Assembly (NCBI GenBank): GCA_035362715.1 | Contig: DAOSDU010000016.1 | Coordinates: 1-38,000, forward strand | Direction of reading: 5' to 3' | Source: Methanofastidiosum sp. | GTDB taxonomy: Archaea; Methanobacteriota_B; Thermococci; Methanofastidiosales; Methanofastidiosaceae | Length of the DNA stretch: 38,000 bases | Shown here: piece by piece, positions 22,519 through 30,447 of the stretch | How the letters are laid out: each line of letters opens with the position of its first letter | Numbering within the stretch: the first letter of the stretch is position 1 | Notes under the pieces: generated by a model | The model's input: only the letters and a program-made list of their open reading frames with translations | Databases searched by the model: none | What the model was told of the DNA's origin: nothing | Translations under genes and position numbers: made by a program

Positions 22519-23010
22519 ATGATATGCGAAATATGTGGCAAGACCATACAAGGAAAAGTCTTTAACGTAAGAGTTGAAGGCGCTAGTGTAAAGGTTTGCG
22601 ATAAATGTTCTAGATTTGGAACAGACCGACAGAGTTGGTCAAAATTTGGGAAAGGTGCCATGGGCTCAGATGGTGTTGTATTGCCTTCAAAACCAAGAAT
22701 AGGTGGACCTACTAGAACAAAAGAAGAATACACACTAGTAGACGACTATCACCTTGTTATAAAGGATGCTCGAGAAGCAAAGGGTTGGTCACAGAAGGAC
22801 CTTGCCAGAAAAATGAATGAAAAAGAATCCATTATTCACCATATTGAAACAGAAGGTTTCGCTCTATCTAACGAACTTATCCAGAAAATTGAAAAAATTC
22901 TAGATATAAAGCTCAAAGAAAAGTCAGACGAAGGCATTGATATATCTAAATCAAAACAAAACTTAAAGGAAACAACAATAGGCGATATAATCAAGATAAA
23001 GAAGAAGTAA
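22519..23010 (+). CDS. Archaeal multiprotein bridging factor 1 (aMBF1)
   Basis: A 163-aa transcription/translation-associated factor. An N-terminal zinc ribbon (MICEICGKTIQGKVF, then VKVCDKCSRFG) is followed by a flexible linker and a Cro-type helix-turn-helix (VIKDAREAKGWSQKDLARKM, then IIHHIETEGFALSNELIQKI). The C-terminus is Lys-rich. This layout is specific to aMBF1. It diverges from pan and its 3' end overlaps truD by 20 nt in convergent orientation. Confidence 0.93.
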   Translation: MICEICGKTIQGKVFNVRVEGASVKVCDKCSRFGTDRQSWSKFGKGAMGSDGVVLPSKPRIGGPTRTKEEYTLVDDYHLVIKDAREAKGWSQKDLARKMNEKESIIHHIETEGFALSNELIQKIEKILDIKLKEKSDEGIDISKSKQNLKETTIGDIIKIKKK

Positions 23011-24136
23011 GGTAGTTCAAAAAAACTGTTGCATATTCTCCCTTGTAGAGAAAGAACTTAAATCTTGTTCCGTCCTCTTCAAGAGTATAAGAAAGATCTT
23101 TATATCCACCTAAGATATTTCTATATGCTCCATTGGATGCCAAAAATGGTGCTTCTTTGACACGGAAGCTTTCCTTTGTTATTCCATCATTTTCTATTAA
23201 TTCTATTGATAACTTTCCCAATAGAGATTTTGGAATCAAAGAGCTGTAACCAATTAAAGGCGCTATTACATTTATCTCTCCTTTTTTCATCCCTTCCTTC
23301 ACGCGCCCAAGATTAGATTTAGTTACCTGTGTCCTGTAGTAGTTACCCTGTTTTGCCATTGATACAAGGTCTCCCATCTCAGGTTCATTTAAAGGAACTT
23401 CCTTTATTCTTTCAAGAATAGCCTCATTGAATATTTTGGCCTGATAAGCATGAACAAATAGAGAAGAAACTGAAGGAGGTAAAACTATAAACACTTTAGC
23501 ATAATCAGGTGATTTTGACAAAAAATCCAAAATCTGTTTTTCATTTCTTAAATTTGGATATAATTCATGTGCTTCTGCATACTTCCCTTCCTTAATCAAA
23601 TCAGTTAGATCTTCACCAAGATTATCTTTTAGCAATAGCTTCTCAACTGCCTCTTTGAACTCACCTTTTAGAATAAGCCTGCCGACCTCTTCATTGCCCC
23701 CAAATCTTTGTTCCCCAAAAAGATTTGGAAATCCAGAGTTTTTCTCTATCTGTTGAATATTAGATCTTATAATCTCGTCAGGATTTTCTGGAATACCCCT
23801 CACAAGAATATTAAATTTGTTCCCTACTAGGTCTCCAATATCAATCTTTTGACCTTTTGAGAAATCATATAACTCTACATCCTTTAGATCTAGACCCCTT
23901 ATAGTATCTTCATAAATCATATCAACAGAGAAACTCTGGATAGTCGCGGCATGCCTATCTTTGAGTCCCGCATATCCAAATTTTCCAAAAGGTATCCCAG
24001 TTTTTCGAGCTAGTTCGTGGATGACATCAAGGGTATCCCTGTTTATTTTTTTTACTTTAAAAACAAGGTATTTTCCATTTTTTATATCTATGACTTCCTC
24101 TACTTGAAAATCTTCAGGATATTTCTTTATTTCCAT
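22991..24136 (-). CDS. truD: tRNA pseudouridine synthase TruD
   Basis: A 381-aa pseudouridine synthase of the TruD family, which modifies U13 of certain tRNAs. The catalytic Asp lies in KFGYAGLKDRHAAT (about residue 60). IPFGKFGYAGLKD, FGEQRFGGNEEVGRLI and FLASNGAYRNILGGYK are family motifs. An insertion domain (about 150-320) is present, as expected. The ATG at 24136 follows the preceding gene by 10 nt; a GTG at 24157 would overlap that gene and adds nothing conserved. It ends the three-gene minus-strand operon beginning at 25651. Confidence 0.93.
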   Translation of the reverse strand: MEIKKYPEDFQVEEVIDIKNGKYLVFKVKKINRDTLDVIHELARKTGIPFGKFGYAGLKDRHAATIQSFSVDMIYEDTIRGLDLKDVELYDFSKGQKIDIGDLVGNKFNILVRGIPENPDEIIRSNIQQIEKNSGFPNLFGEQRFGGNEEVGRLILKGEFKEAVEKLLLKDNLGEDLTDLIKEGKYAEAHELYPNLRNEKQILDFLSKSPDYAKVFIVLPPSVSSLFVHAYQAKIFNEAILERIKEVPLNEPEMGDLVSMAKQGNYYRTQVTKSNLGRVKEGMKKGEINVIAPLIGYSSLIPKSLLGKLSIELIENDGITKESFRVKEAPFLASNGAYRNILGGYKDLSYTLEEDGTRFKFFLYKGEYATVFLNYLTSSLS

Positions 24137-24146
24137 TGAATCCGCT

Positions 24147-24800
24147 CTATGATACACGAGTGCTTATTTCAGTTAAAGTAAAGAAATCCCCTATTCCAGT
24201 CCACCTAACTCTTAGAGGTCCACTGTACAATCCGGGCGATTGAGTCCTAAGGACAACATCAAAGCTTAAAGTTTGTCGTGGAACAAGTGAATCGATAGTA
24301 ATTTCATTACTGATTAGTCTAACTCTTGGATCTGATACGCTAACTACTTGGAATCCCCTCATATAGGATTCAGGAAAAGAAATTCTAATGTTCTGCGCAT
24401 TTTCATTTGCTGTATTTGTAAGACTGAAAGATATTCTTACGTTATCACTTGGATGAAAAGTTGAAGATGTCCATTGGACTTCAGTTGACACCCATACAAC
24501 AGGGATATCCCACGATTGTAGTTGAAGCTGAAGAACTTCATTTTTCTTTAATAAATCCTGAATTTGAAAAGTATAATTCCTTACGATTGAATCATACTGT
24601 GATTTTTCTGTTTCAAGGACAAGAAGTTTGTTTTCAAGAATTGTCTGTTGTCCCTGAAGCTTTGTTACGTCTTGGTTTAGAGTACTTACTCTTTGACTAA
24701 GTACTGCGTTTTGATTGCTCAGAAGGCTGATGTTATATACGGATATTGCAAGCCCTATTGCCAAAATAAATGTTGCAACTACAAATACTTCTTTCTGCAT
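24147..24800 (-). CDS. Membrane-anchored coiled-coil protein with beta-sandwich domain
   Basis: A 217-aa protein of unrecognised family. Residues 5-27 form a signal-anchor helix (VFVVATFILAIGLAISVYN). A heptad-like coiled coil follows (about 30-95, LNQDVTKLQGQQTILENKLL). From about 100 to the end there is an all-beta, Ig-like domain (VRISFSLTNTANENAQNIRI, QTLSFDVVLRTQSPGLYSGP) similar to CARDB or DUF11 surface domains. It should be anchored in the membrane with the bulk outside. It sits between an LCP-like membrane protein and truD in one operon, so a surface-assembly role is possible. Confidence 0.65.
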   Translation of the reverse strand: MQKEVFVVATFILAIGLAISVYNISLLSNQNAVLSQRVSTLNQDVTKLQGQQTILENKLLVLETEKSQYDSIVRNYTFQIQDLLKKNEVLQLQLQSWDIPVVWVSTEVQWTSSTFHPSDNVRISFSLTNTANENAQNIRISFPESYMRGFQVVSVSDPRVRLISNEITIDSLVPRQTLSFDVVLRTQSPGLYSGPLRVRWTGIGDFFTLTEISTRVS

Positions 24801-24808
24801 AAATCCTC

Positions 24809-25651
24809 CTAACTTATTATATCAACGGCAAAATCCATAATGATTCTACCAAAACCTTCAGGTAGTATATCGATCAGGACGAGCGTCATATTCTTATTAT
24901 AAACTTTTATTTTGTCTTCCCTGTATAATCTTAGTATCTTATAGGATATATCTCTTCTTGTTTGTTTATCATATTTTGCCAAATCTAGCATGTTTAGGGA
25001 TATTTCACCAATTATCTTGCTTTTTACCCTCCAAAGGCTTGTCTCTGGAACGTCTTTGATTGTATTTGAATCAACTATGGGAAATGTCTTTCCCTGGACA
25101 ATTTGTTTTGCCATTATCCCAGTGACGTTACCTTTTGCTGTGATATCCCTTTCCTGACCAAGTATATTTATCTGCTGCTTAAAATCAACAGGTACATGCC
25201 CAACGACATCAACTAACTCCTTTAATGTTTCAGAATCGATTACAACAACTCTTGTGATATCAATTGTTGATTCGCCTATAGAAATCTGTTTTGCATGTTC
25301 GACCCCTTGTTTTAGGTCAGATGTTTTCACTAAAGAGTTGTTTATATTTACCCCTAAAGAGTTTAGGGCGGTAGTTGTTGAGAGTGGATCTATATCAACG
25401 CTGCTTCCCATTGGCCTTAAGTTAGAGAATATAATCACAGAAGATACTTCAACAGTTCCAGGATTTCCTTTCTCTTCATCTACAAAGAGGAAAAGGACAT
25501 TATCATTTCCCAATCCATAAACGTCATAAAATACTCCTGCAAACAAAAGAGCTATGATCAACACTATTATTATCGGCCCTTTCCACCCACCTGCTTTTTT
25601 CTTGGGATCTTTAGGGTCTTTATTAGATTTTGCGTCGTTATTTTTTGCCAT
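24809..25651 (-). CDS. Membrane-anchored protein distantly like LytR-CpsA-Psr
   Basis: A 280-aa protein with a Lys/Asp-rich cytoplasmic head, one membrane helix (about 26-45, GPIIIVLIIALLFAGVFYDV) and an extracytoplasmic domain. The stretch ITRVVVIDSETLKELVDVVG followed by HVPVDF, with a preceding SLGVNINNSL, resembles the core of LCP (LytR-CpsA-Psr) phosphotransferases. The arginines that bind the pyrophosphate are not obvious, so the likeness may be structural only. The ATG at 25651 has GGTGAG upstream, which itself explains the longer TTG/GTG reading. It heads an operon with the coiled-coil membrane protein and truD. Confidence 0.5.
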   Translation of the reverse strand: MAKNNDAKSNKDPKDPKKKAGGWKGPIIIVLIIALLFAGVFYDVYGLGNDNVLFLFVDEEKGNPGTVEVSSVIIFSNLRPMGSSVDIDPLSTTTALNSLGVNINNSLVKTSDLKQGVEHAKQISIGESTIDITRVVVIDSETLKELVDVVGHVPVDFKQQINILGQERDITAKGNVTGIMAKQIVQGKTFPIVDSNTIKDVPETSLWRVKSKIIGEISLNMLDLAKYDKQTRRDISYKILRLYREDKIKVYNKNMTLVLIDILPEGFGRIIMDFAVDIIS

Positions 25652-25689
25652 ATTTCTCACCAATACGCTTCTAACTACTATTATTTCCT

Positions 25690-25702
25690 AAAAATATTTA
25701 AG
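25690..25702. promoter_or_regulatory. TATA element between divergent genes
   Basis: AAATATTTAAG reads as a TATA box on both strands. On the plus strand it lies about 25-28 nt before the ATG at 25724. On the minus strand it lies about 40 nt before the LCP-like gene, which has a short leader with its own ribosome site. Confidence 0.45.
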
Positions 25703-25723
25703 ATTACCTATTAAATTAGTGCT

Positions 25724-26662
25724 ATGAAGATACTTTGTCCCAACTGCAGGGCCACTATAGTCTTCAAAGGCGATGAAAGGTACCTACTTTGCTCAAATTG
25801 CAGAATTAGAATAAAGATGCCTTCAAAGAGAGATTCGCCGACTATAACGCCTAATTTAATTGAGAAATGTTCAATTTGTGAAAAGATAATTAAATCATCC
25901 AAGAATAAGAGACGTTGCCCTGTTTGTGGACTAAAAGTATGCTCATCGTGCTGGAATTATTCAAGGCTAGTATGCAAGAGATGCCTTGAAGAAGGAATAA
26001 CTTCAAAGCCACTTTATACCTTAAAAGAAAGGAACTCGCGACCCAAACTATTCTTAAGAGAAGAGTTCCTTGAAGAAATAAAAGAAGGAGAGATAGCCTC
26101 CATCCCCATCAAGGTAAAAAACCTTGGAGATGACGATGCCCTAAATGTCAAAGTTGAGATAAGATCTTCTCCAAATATTAAAACAATTGAATCTGCAGAC
26201 ATAGGCAAAATAGAAATGGAAAAAGAAAAAAGATGCATATTAAGATTTACTCCAAAATATAGCGGTAAGGGCAATATAGAAATTCTTTTGACCTATGAAG
26301 ATTACGGGAAAAATAAGTTTTTTGAAAGCATAAAATCAGAGTTTGATATCAAAGAGAAGAAGAAAAGAGAAGAGAAAAAATGGGATTATCACAAATGGAA
26401 TTATGATGAAAAAAGGGAAAAGAAACGAGAGGAGCCAATCAAAAAAGAAAGTGATTCTCTTGAAGTGCTTTTGAAACAGTTCGGATGTGCTCCAGATGCT
26501 TCAATTGAGGATATAAAAAAGAGAAAAAAAGTATTGAATATGATGTACCACCCTGACTTTAACGTGAATAAACCTGATCAAGTAAAGAAAGAAATGGAAG
26601 ATATGTTGAAAGAAATAAATCAGGTGTACCAAAAGATATTGATTAAAAAAGGAGAAAAATGA
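25724..26662 (+). CDS. Zinc-ribbon / Ig-like / J-domain protein
   Basis: A 312-aa protein with an unusual domain order. Residues 1-30 are a zinc ribbon (CPNC...CSNC). Residues 49-87 form a second Cys-rich zinc module (CSIC, CPVCG, CSSC, CKRC), reminiscent of a RING/FYVE-type double site. Residues 107-210 form an all-beta CARDB/Ig-like domain (IASIPIKVKNLGDDDALNVK). A charged linker with a WDYHKWNYD pseudo-repeat follows. Residues 245-308 look like a J domain, with MMYHPDFN giving HPD at 276-278 between two helices. J domains activate Hsp70, so a co-chaperone or adaptor is plausible. No membrane segment is visible and no dnaK is in the window. Confidence 0.7.
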   Translation: MKILCPNCRATIVFKGDERYLLCSNCRIRIKMPSKRDSPTITPNLIEKCSICEKIIKSSKNKRRCPVCGLKVCSSCWNYSRLVCKRCLEEGITSKPLYTLKERNSRPKLFLREEFLEEIKEGEIASIPIKVKNLGDDDALNVKVEIRSSPNIKTIESADIGKIEMEKEKRCILRFTPKYSGKGNIEILLTYEDYGKNKFFESIKSEFDIKEKKKREEKKWDYHKWNYDEKREKKREEPIKKESDSLEVLLKQFGCAPDASIEDIKKRKKVLNMMYHPDFNVNKPDQVKKEMEDMLKEINQVYQKILIKKGEK

Positions 26663-26790
26663 AGTAAACTTAATAATTTTACCAAAGTTATTGTATATAC
26701 TAAAATCAGTTTTGTTTTACAAATAGATCCCTAGTTATATAATTAGAAGGAAGTAATAATCTTTTTAACTCGCTAAAAAATCAATTAGAT

Positions 26791-27372
26791 ATGGCTCACA
26801 AATTCAACATAAAAGACATGAATCGATTAGATTCCCCAGAACGAAGAAAAATGTTGCCCCCAGAAGAAACACTAATTGATGCCGGATTAACTAAAAATGA
26901 TATTTTCATAGACATTGGATGTGGAATCGGTTATTTTTCTATTGCTGCTTCAATAATTATAGGGCCAAAAGGAAAAGTCTTTGCACTCGATACATCTAGT
27001 GAAATGTTGGAAGAACTTAATAGAAGAATAATTGACAAGAAAATAAAAAATATATTGCCAATCCTCACAAAAGATTACGACTTTAAAATTGATTCTGAGA
27101 TAGGTACATTTGCTTTAATGTCAAATGTTCTCCATGAGGTCGACGACAAAGTAATCTTCTTAAAAGAAACAAACAAGGTTCTAAAAACTCAAGGAAAACT
27201 TTGTGTTATAGAATGGCAGAAGAAAGAAACAGAAAAAGGGCCACCCATAAAAGATAGGCTTAGTAAATTACAAGTGAATGAGCTATTGGATCAAACAAAC
27301 TTTAAACTACTTGATAGCTATTCAATAGGTGATAATTTTACTGCGTACATATCAAAGAAAATACCTAAGTGA
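26791..27372 (+). CDS. Class I SAM-dependent methyltransferase
   Basis: A 193-aa Rossmann-fold methyltransferase of the UbiE/Methyltransf_25 type. Motif I is FIDIGCGIGYFSIAAS (about 47-62), the acidic end of strand 2 is VFALDTSSEML, and a post-motif ALMSNVLHEVDD precedes the LCVIEWQKKE strand. The substrate cannot be read from sequence. Its 3' end overlaps a converging PPC-domain gene by 8 nt. The 128-nt space before it is AT-rich with no further gene. Confidence 0.88.
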   Translation: MAHKFNIKDMNRLDSPERRKMLPPEETLIDAGLTKNDIFIDIGCGIGYFSIAASIIIGPKGKVFALDTSSEMLEELNRRIIDKKIKNILPILTKDYDFKIDSEIGTFALMSNVLHEVDDKVIFLKETNKVLKTQGKLCVIEWQKKETEKGPPIKDRLSKLQVNELLDQTNFKLLDSYSIGDNFTAYISKKIPK

Positions 27373-27787
27373 ATTTCAAAAGATTCAATCCGATTTCATC
27401 ACTGAAATTTCTCTCAACTTCCCCTTCGATTGAATCAATTATCACTTCAACTGTTGCACTGACAAATGCCGAATTTAGATGCCCTGCAAATGACTTGTGC
27501 TCTTCATTTCCCAAATTTACATGAAGATGCAAATAAATTTCTCCGTTCATAGTCGTTATGTTGCCATAAAGTGGGGCAATCTCATGATTTCCAATCAATT
27601 CTTTAGAGAAATATTTTTTTGATTGAGTCTCAAAAAGCCCAATTGTTACTTTATTTGTTGCTCCAAGTCCAGTTATTGTTCCTAATCTAATCTTATTGTC
27701 AACACAAAATTTTTTCAGTGTGTCTACGATTTCCTCGCCCTTATCTATTCTTACTATATATTTATTACCAAATTTCTTATATTCCAT
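27365..27787 (-). CDS. PPC/DUF296 domain protein
   Basis: A 140-aa stand-alone PPC (plants and prokaryotes conserved, DUF296) domain. It has the KKFGNKYIVRIDKGEEIVDT start, TITGLGATNKVTIGLF and the metal-site-like YLHLHVNLGNEEHKSFAGHL containing the conserved His residues. Prokaryotic members form trimers; some are proposed DNA-binding or metal-binding proteins. The function here is not established. Confidence 0.88.
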   Translation of the reverse strand: MEYKKFGNKYIVRIDKGEEIVDTLKKFCVDNKIRLGTITGLGATNKVTIGLFETQSKKYFSKELIGNHEIAPLYGNITTMNGEIYLHLHVNLGNEEHKSFAGHLNSAFVSATVEVIIDSIEGEVERNFSDEIGLNLLKFT

Positions 27788-27818
27788 AAAGAATATTAGA
27801 CCTAGAAGTATAAAAAGT

Positions 27819-28391
27819 TCACTTACCTTTTCTCAAAGCCCTAAAGGTTCCAAGAAACCTCTTCTTCTTAAGGGGAATACCTACAAATCCCTCATCACTT
27901 ACAGATTTCACGTCCTCTATTGAAACAAAAGAATCGGGAGTAAATTTGTCAATCGCTTCATATATTGCATCCAATTTCTTTCTTTTAATAACTGTGAATA
28001 GTATCTTTACTTCACCCTTCTTCCCATGAGCATCAACAATTGTAACTCCACATCTTTCTTTTTTTAAGAATTTAATAAGGCCATCTGTATTTTCTTTTGT
28101 AATTATTCTAGCAATAACGTGCCCCACTGCAAGTCTCTCTTCTATGACTATACCAATATAATTTCCAGCTGCAAATCCCCCTGCATACGCTACATAGTGT
28201 ACTAGGCTATTGACATTCTGCATGACTTGGCCAATAACATTAATCCAGATAAAAACTTCAAAAAATCCAACTATGGGTGCAAGTTTCTTAAGATTCTTTG
28301 AGACAAATATTATCCTCATGGTCCCAAGACTGACGTCCACCACCCTTGCCAGAAAAATTAAGATAGGTAATACCCAAAACAACATTTCCAT
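27819..28391 (-). CDS. UPF0316 membrane protein (DUF5698 + DUF2179)
   Basis: A 190-aa membrane protein of the UPF0316 family. Three hydrophobic segments fill residues 1-90 (FWVLPILIFLARVVDVSLGT with the family RVVDVSLGTMR signature, FFEVFIWINVIGQVM, YAGGFAAGNYIGIVIEE). A soluble DUF2179 domain follows (CGVTIVDAHGKKGEVKILFT, KRKKLDAIYEAIDKFTPDSF), of the ACT-like type proposed to bind small ligands. A minus-strand ACTTATATAAATTG TATA box lies upstream. It diverges from a TetR gene, and an ATATCAAT sequence near its promoter matches half of the palindrome at the TetR start. Confidence 0.88.
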   Translation of the reverse strand: MEMLFWVLPILIFLARVVDVSLGTMRIIFVSKNLKKLAPIVGFFEVFIWINVIGQVMQNVNSLVHYVAYAGGFAAGNYIGIVIEERLAVGHVIARIITKENTDGLIKFLKKERCGVTIVDAHGKKGEVKILFTVIKRKKLDAIYEAIDKFTPDSFVSIEDVKSVSDEGFVGIPLKKKRFLGTFRALRKGK

Positions 28392-28533
28392 CTCAGCACC
28401 CTGAAAATATCAATTTATATAAGTATAAAAGTATTTACATGTTACATTAAATAGTATACAAAAAACTTACTTATAAGTCATTAATTTTTCCCCTAAGTCG
28501 AAATATTTTTAAACATGGGTATATAGTTAGTCT

Positions 28534-28545
28534 ATTGATATCAAT
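28534..28545. promoter_or_regulatory. 12-bp palindrome at the TetR start codon
   Basis: ATTGATATCAAT is a perfect palindrome whose last two bases begin the ATG at 28544. The half ATATCAAT recurs at 28407-28414 near the promoter of the divergent UPF0316 gene. TetR proteins bind such palindromes, so it is a candidate autoregulatory operator. Confidence 0.45.
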
Positions 28546-29182
28546 GCCTAAAGTTTTTCCTGACTATAGAGAAGAGGCTAAAAACAGGATAATAAGAGAA
28601 TCTGTAAAGTTCTTCTCTGAAAAAGGATATCACAAAACTAAGATGTCAGAAATTGCGGAAGGCCTTGGCGTCAGCAAAGGAGCTATCTACCAGTACTTTA
28701 CTAGCAAAGAAGAACTGTTTTTAGAGGTAATCAGATACTATGTTGAGTATACTCAAAAAGAGTTAATATCATTTCTAAATTTAAGGTCACCTGAGGCTAT
28801 CGCGACAGATGAGTTTTTTGATATAATGTTCAACATGGGACAATCTCAATCAGTTGAAAATCTAACTTTATTAGACAGATTATTCCCTCCTCTTGATTTT
28901 AATCTTGCCATATCTGAACTAATGACAAGTAATCCCCTCATGAAAGCTGAGATGACAAAATACTATAAGGATTCAATTAAATTAATTGCCGATTATTTTG
29001 AAAGCTATAAAAAAAGAGGGATTATCAAAAAAAACATAGATACATTTTCCCTATCAATGGGGATAACTTCGCTTCAGGATGGACTCATGGCTGCAATGCA
29101 GATGGGGATAGAAATATCGGAAATAAGAAAAACCTGGAAAGAAATAACTAAAATGATGCTAAAAATCGCTTTAGCTGATTAA
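28544..29182 (+). CDS. TetR/AcrR family transcriptional regulator
   Basis: A 212-aa TetR repressor. The N-terminal helix-turn-helix is clear (RIIRESVKFFSEKGYHKTKM, then IAEGLGVSKGAIYQYFTSKE). Residues 60-210 form the all-helical ligand-binding and dimer domain, with no recognisable ligand signature. The ATG at 28544 is chosen; a TTG three codons earlier falls inside the palindrome. It diverges from UPF0316, which is the first candidate target besides itself. Confidence 0.92.
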   Translation: MPKVFPDYREEAKNRIIRESVKFFSEKGYHKTKMSEIAEGLGVSKGAIYQYFTSKEELFLEVIRYYVEYTQKELISFLNLRSPEAIATDEFFDIMFNMGQSQSVENLTLLDRLFPPLDFNLAISELMTSNPLMKAEMTKYYKDSIKLIADYFESYKKRGIIKKNIDTFSLSMGITSLQDGLMAAMQMGIEISEIRKTWKEITKMMLKIALAD

Positions 29183-29193
29183 TATTGTTTAGT

Positions 29194-29466
29194 TTAGCAT
29201 TTCTTCTTCCATGAAATAGAAATCAAAATAACTGCAACTAGAAATTGTACAAGAGATAGCATTGAAACTACACCCTTGATTATTCCAAACTCAAAAAATC
29301 CCGTTAAAACAACTATTAATTCTATAATTGTAACTACAAAGAGTATTAATGCTAGTCCAAATATGGATTTTGATATGTCTTTTTTCTTTGTTAGGATGTC
29401 TTCAATCGGATGGATCAAATCGTCTTCAAGATTTACTTTTTCTTTACTCTTGGACCTAGAGAACAT
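29194..29466 (-). CDS. Small two-helix membrane protein
   Basis: A 90-aa protein with a charged cytoplasmic head (about 1-32) and two hydrophobic helices (FGLALILFVVTIIELIVVLT and VVSMLSLVQFLVAVILISIS), ending KKKC. I do not recognise the family. The ATG is preceded by GGTGA at six bases. It converges on the TetR gene across 11 nt, so it could be a target of that regulator, but nothing proves this. Confidence 0.7.
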   Translation of the reverse strand: MFSRSKSKEKVNLEDDLIHPIEDILTKKKDISKSIFGLALILFVVTIIELIVVLTGFFEFGIIKGVVSMLSLVQFLVAVILISISWKKKC

Positions 29467-29572
29467 GAATATTCACCTTCTTTTATGTTAATAAATTTAT
29501 CTAAATATAAAAGAATACAATAGATTTAAATTTATTTGACCTTAAGCATAAATATTATCAATAGTTTGACAA

Positions 29573-30391
29573 ATGATACATATGGATAATATCCCAATTA
29601 CAGTTAGGATGCTTTCAAAACTATTTCCACTTAGGTTCTTCTTTGCAAAATTTACTAGATTACCAATTATTGGACAGATAATGACTAAAATGTTCTTTGA
29701 AGAAGATAGAATATTCTACATGTCAAAGGACAAGGTAATCAATATAGGCAAGAAGATAGATGAAGATGATTCAATCGTGCTCCCCTCAGAAATAGTAAAT
29801 TATTTTATAGATAAATCAAAACATCATGTTATAATGAATTTCTGTATATGCAGAACGTCCAAGAATTGTGAAAATTATCCTCGAGATTTTGGTTGTTTGT
29901 TCCTTGGCAAAGCAGCATTAAATATAGACCCAAGACTTGGAAAACAGGTAACAAAAGATGAAGCAAAAGAATACATCAAGAAATGCCGTGAAGCAGGTCT
30001 TGTTCATTTAATTGGCCGAAATAAACTTGATTCTGTATGGTTAAAAGCCAAGCCTCCAGAGAAATTGTTGACTATATGTAACTGCTGTGAATGCTGTTGT
30101 CTTTGGATGATGCTACCAAATCTTTCTAAGGATATCAGTGCTAAGGTAACAAAATTAGCTGGACTTGAAATAAAAGTTACAGATAAATGCACGGGATGCG
30201 GAGAATGTGCTAAAGTATGTTTTGTAAATGCTATAAAAATCGTTGATCGAAAAGCTCAGATAAATGATAACTGCAGAGGTTGTGGAAGATGCGTTGAAAA
30301 ATGTAGATTTAACGCAATTGGTATATCCTTAGGTAAAAACTCATTAGAAGATTCTATTATAAACATCTCTAACTCTATCGATTTATCATGA
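29573..30391 (+). CDS. Iron-sulfur protein with two ferredoxin-type clusters
   Basis: A 272-aa Fe-S protein. The first 60 residues are hydrophobic/basic (LSKLFPLRFFFAKFTRLPII) and may associate with the membrane. A Cys motif CICRTSKNCENYPRDFGC (about 94-111) and CNCCECCC (about 167-174) suggest an additional metal or cluster site. The C-terminal part has two [4Fe-4S] ferredoxin motifs, CTGCGECAKVC and CRGCGRCVEKC. An electron-transfer role is likely; the partner is unknown. A second ATG at 29582 is an alternative start. Confidence 0.8.
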   Translation: MIHMDNIPITVRMLSKLFPLRFFFAKFTRLPIIGQIMTKMFFEEDRIFYMSKDKVINIGKKIDEDDSIVLPSEIVNYFIDKSKHHVIMNFCICRTSKNCENYPRDFGCLFLGKAALNIDPRLGKQVTKDEAKEYIKKCREAGLVHLIGRNKLDSVWLKAKPPEKLLTICNCCECCCLWMMLPNLSKDISAKVTKLAGLEIKVTDKCTGCGECAKVCFVNAIKIVDRKAQINDNCRGCGRCVEKCRFNAIGISLGKNSLEDSIINISNSIDLS

Positions 30392-30447
30392 ATATAGAAT
30401 GAACTATACTAAATCTTTATATAGAAAATAGACACATATCGTTACTT

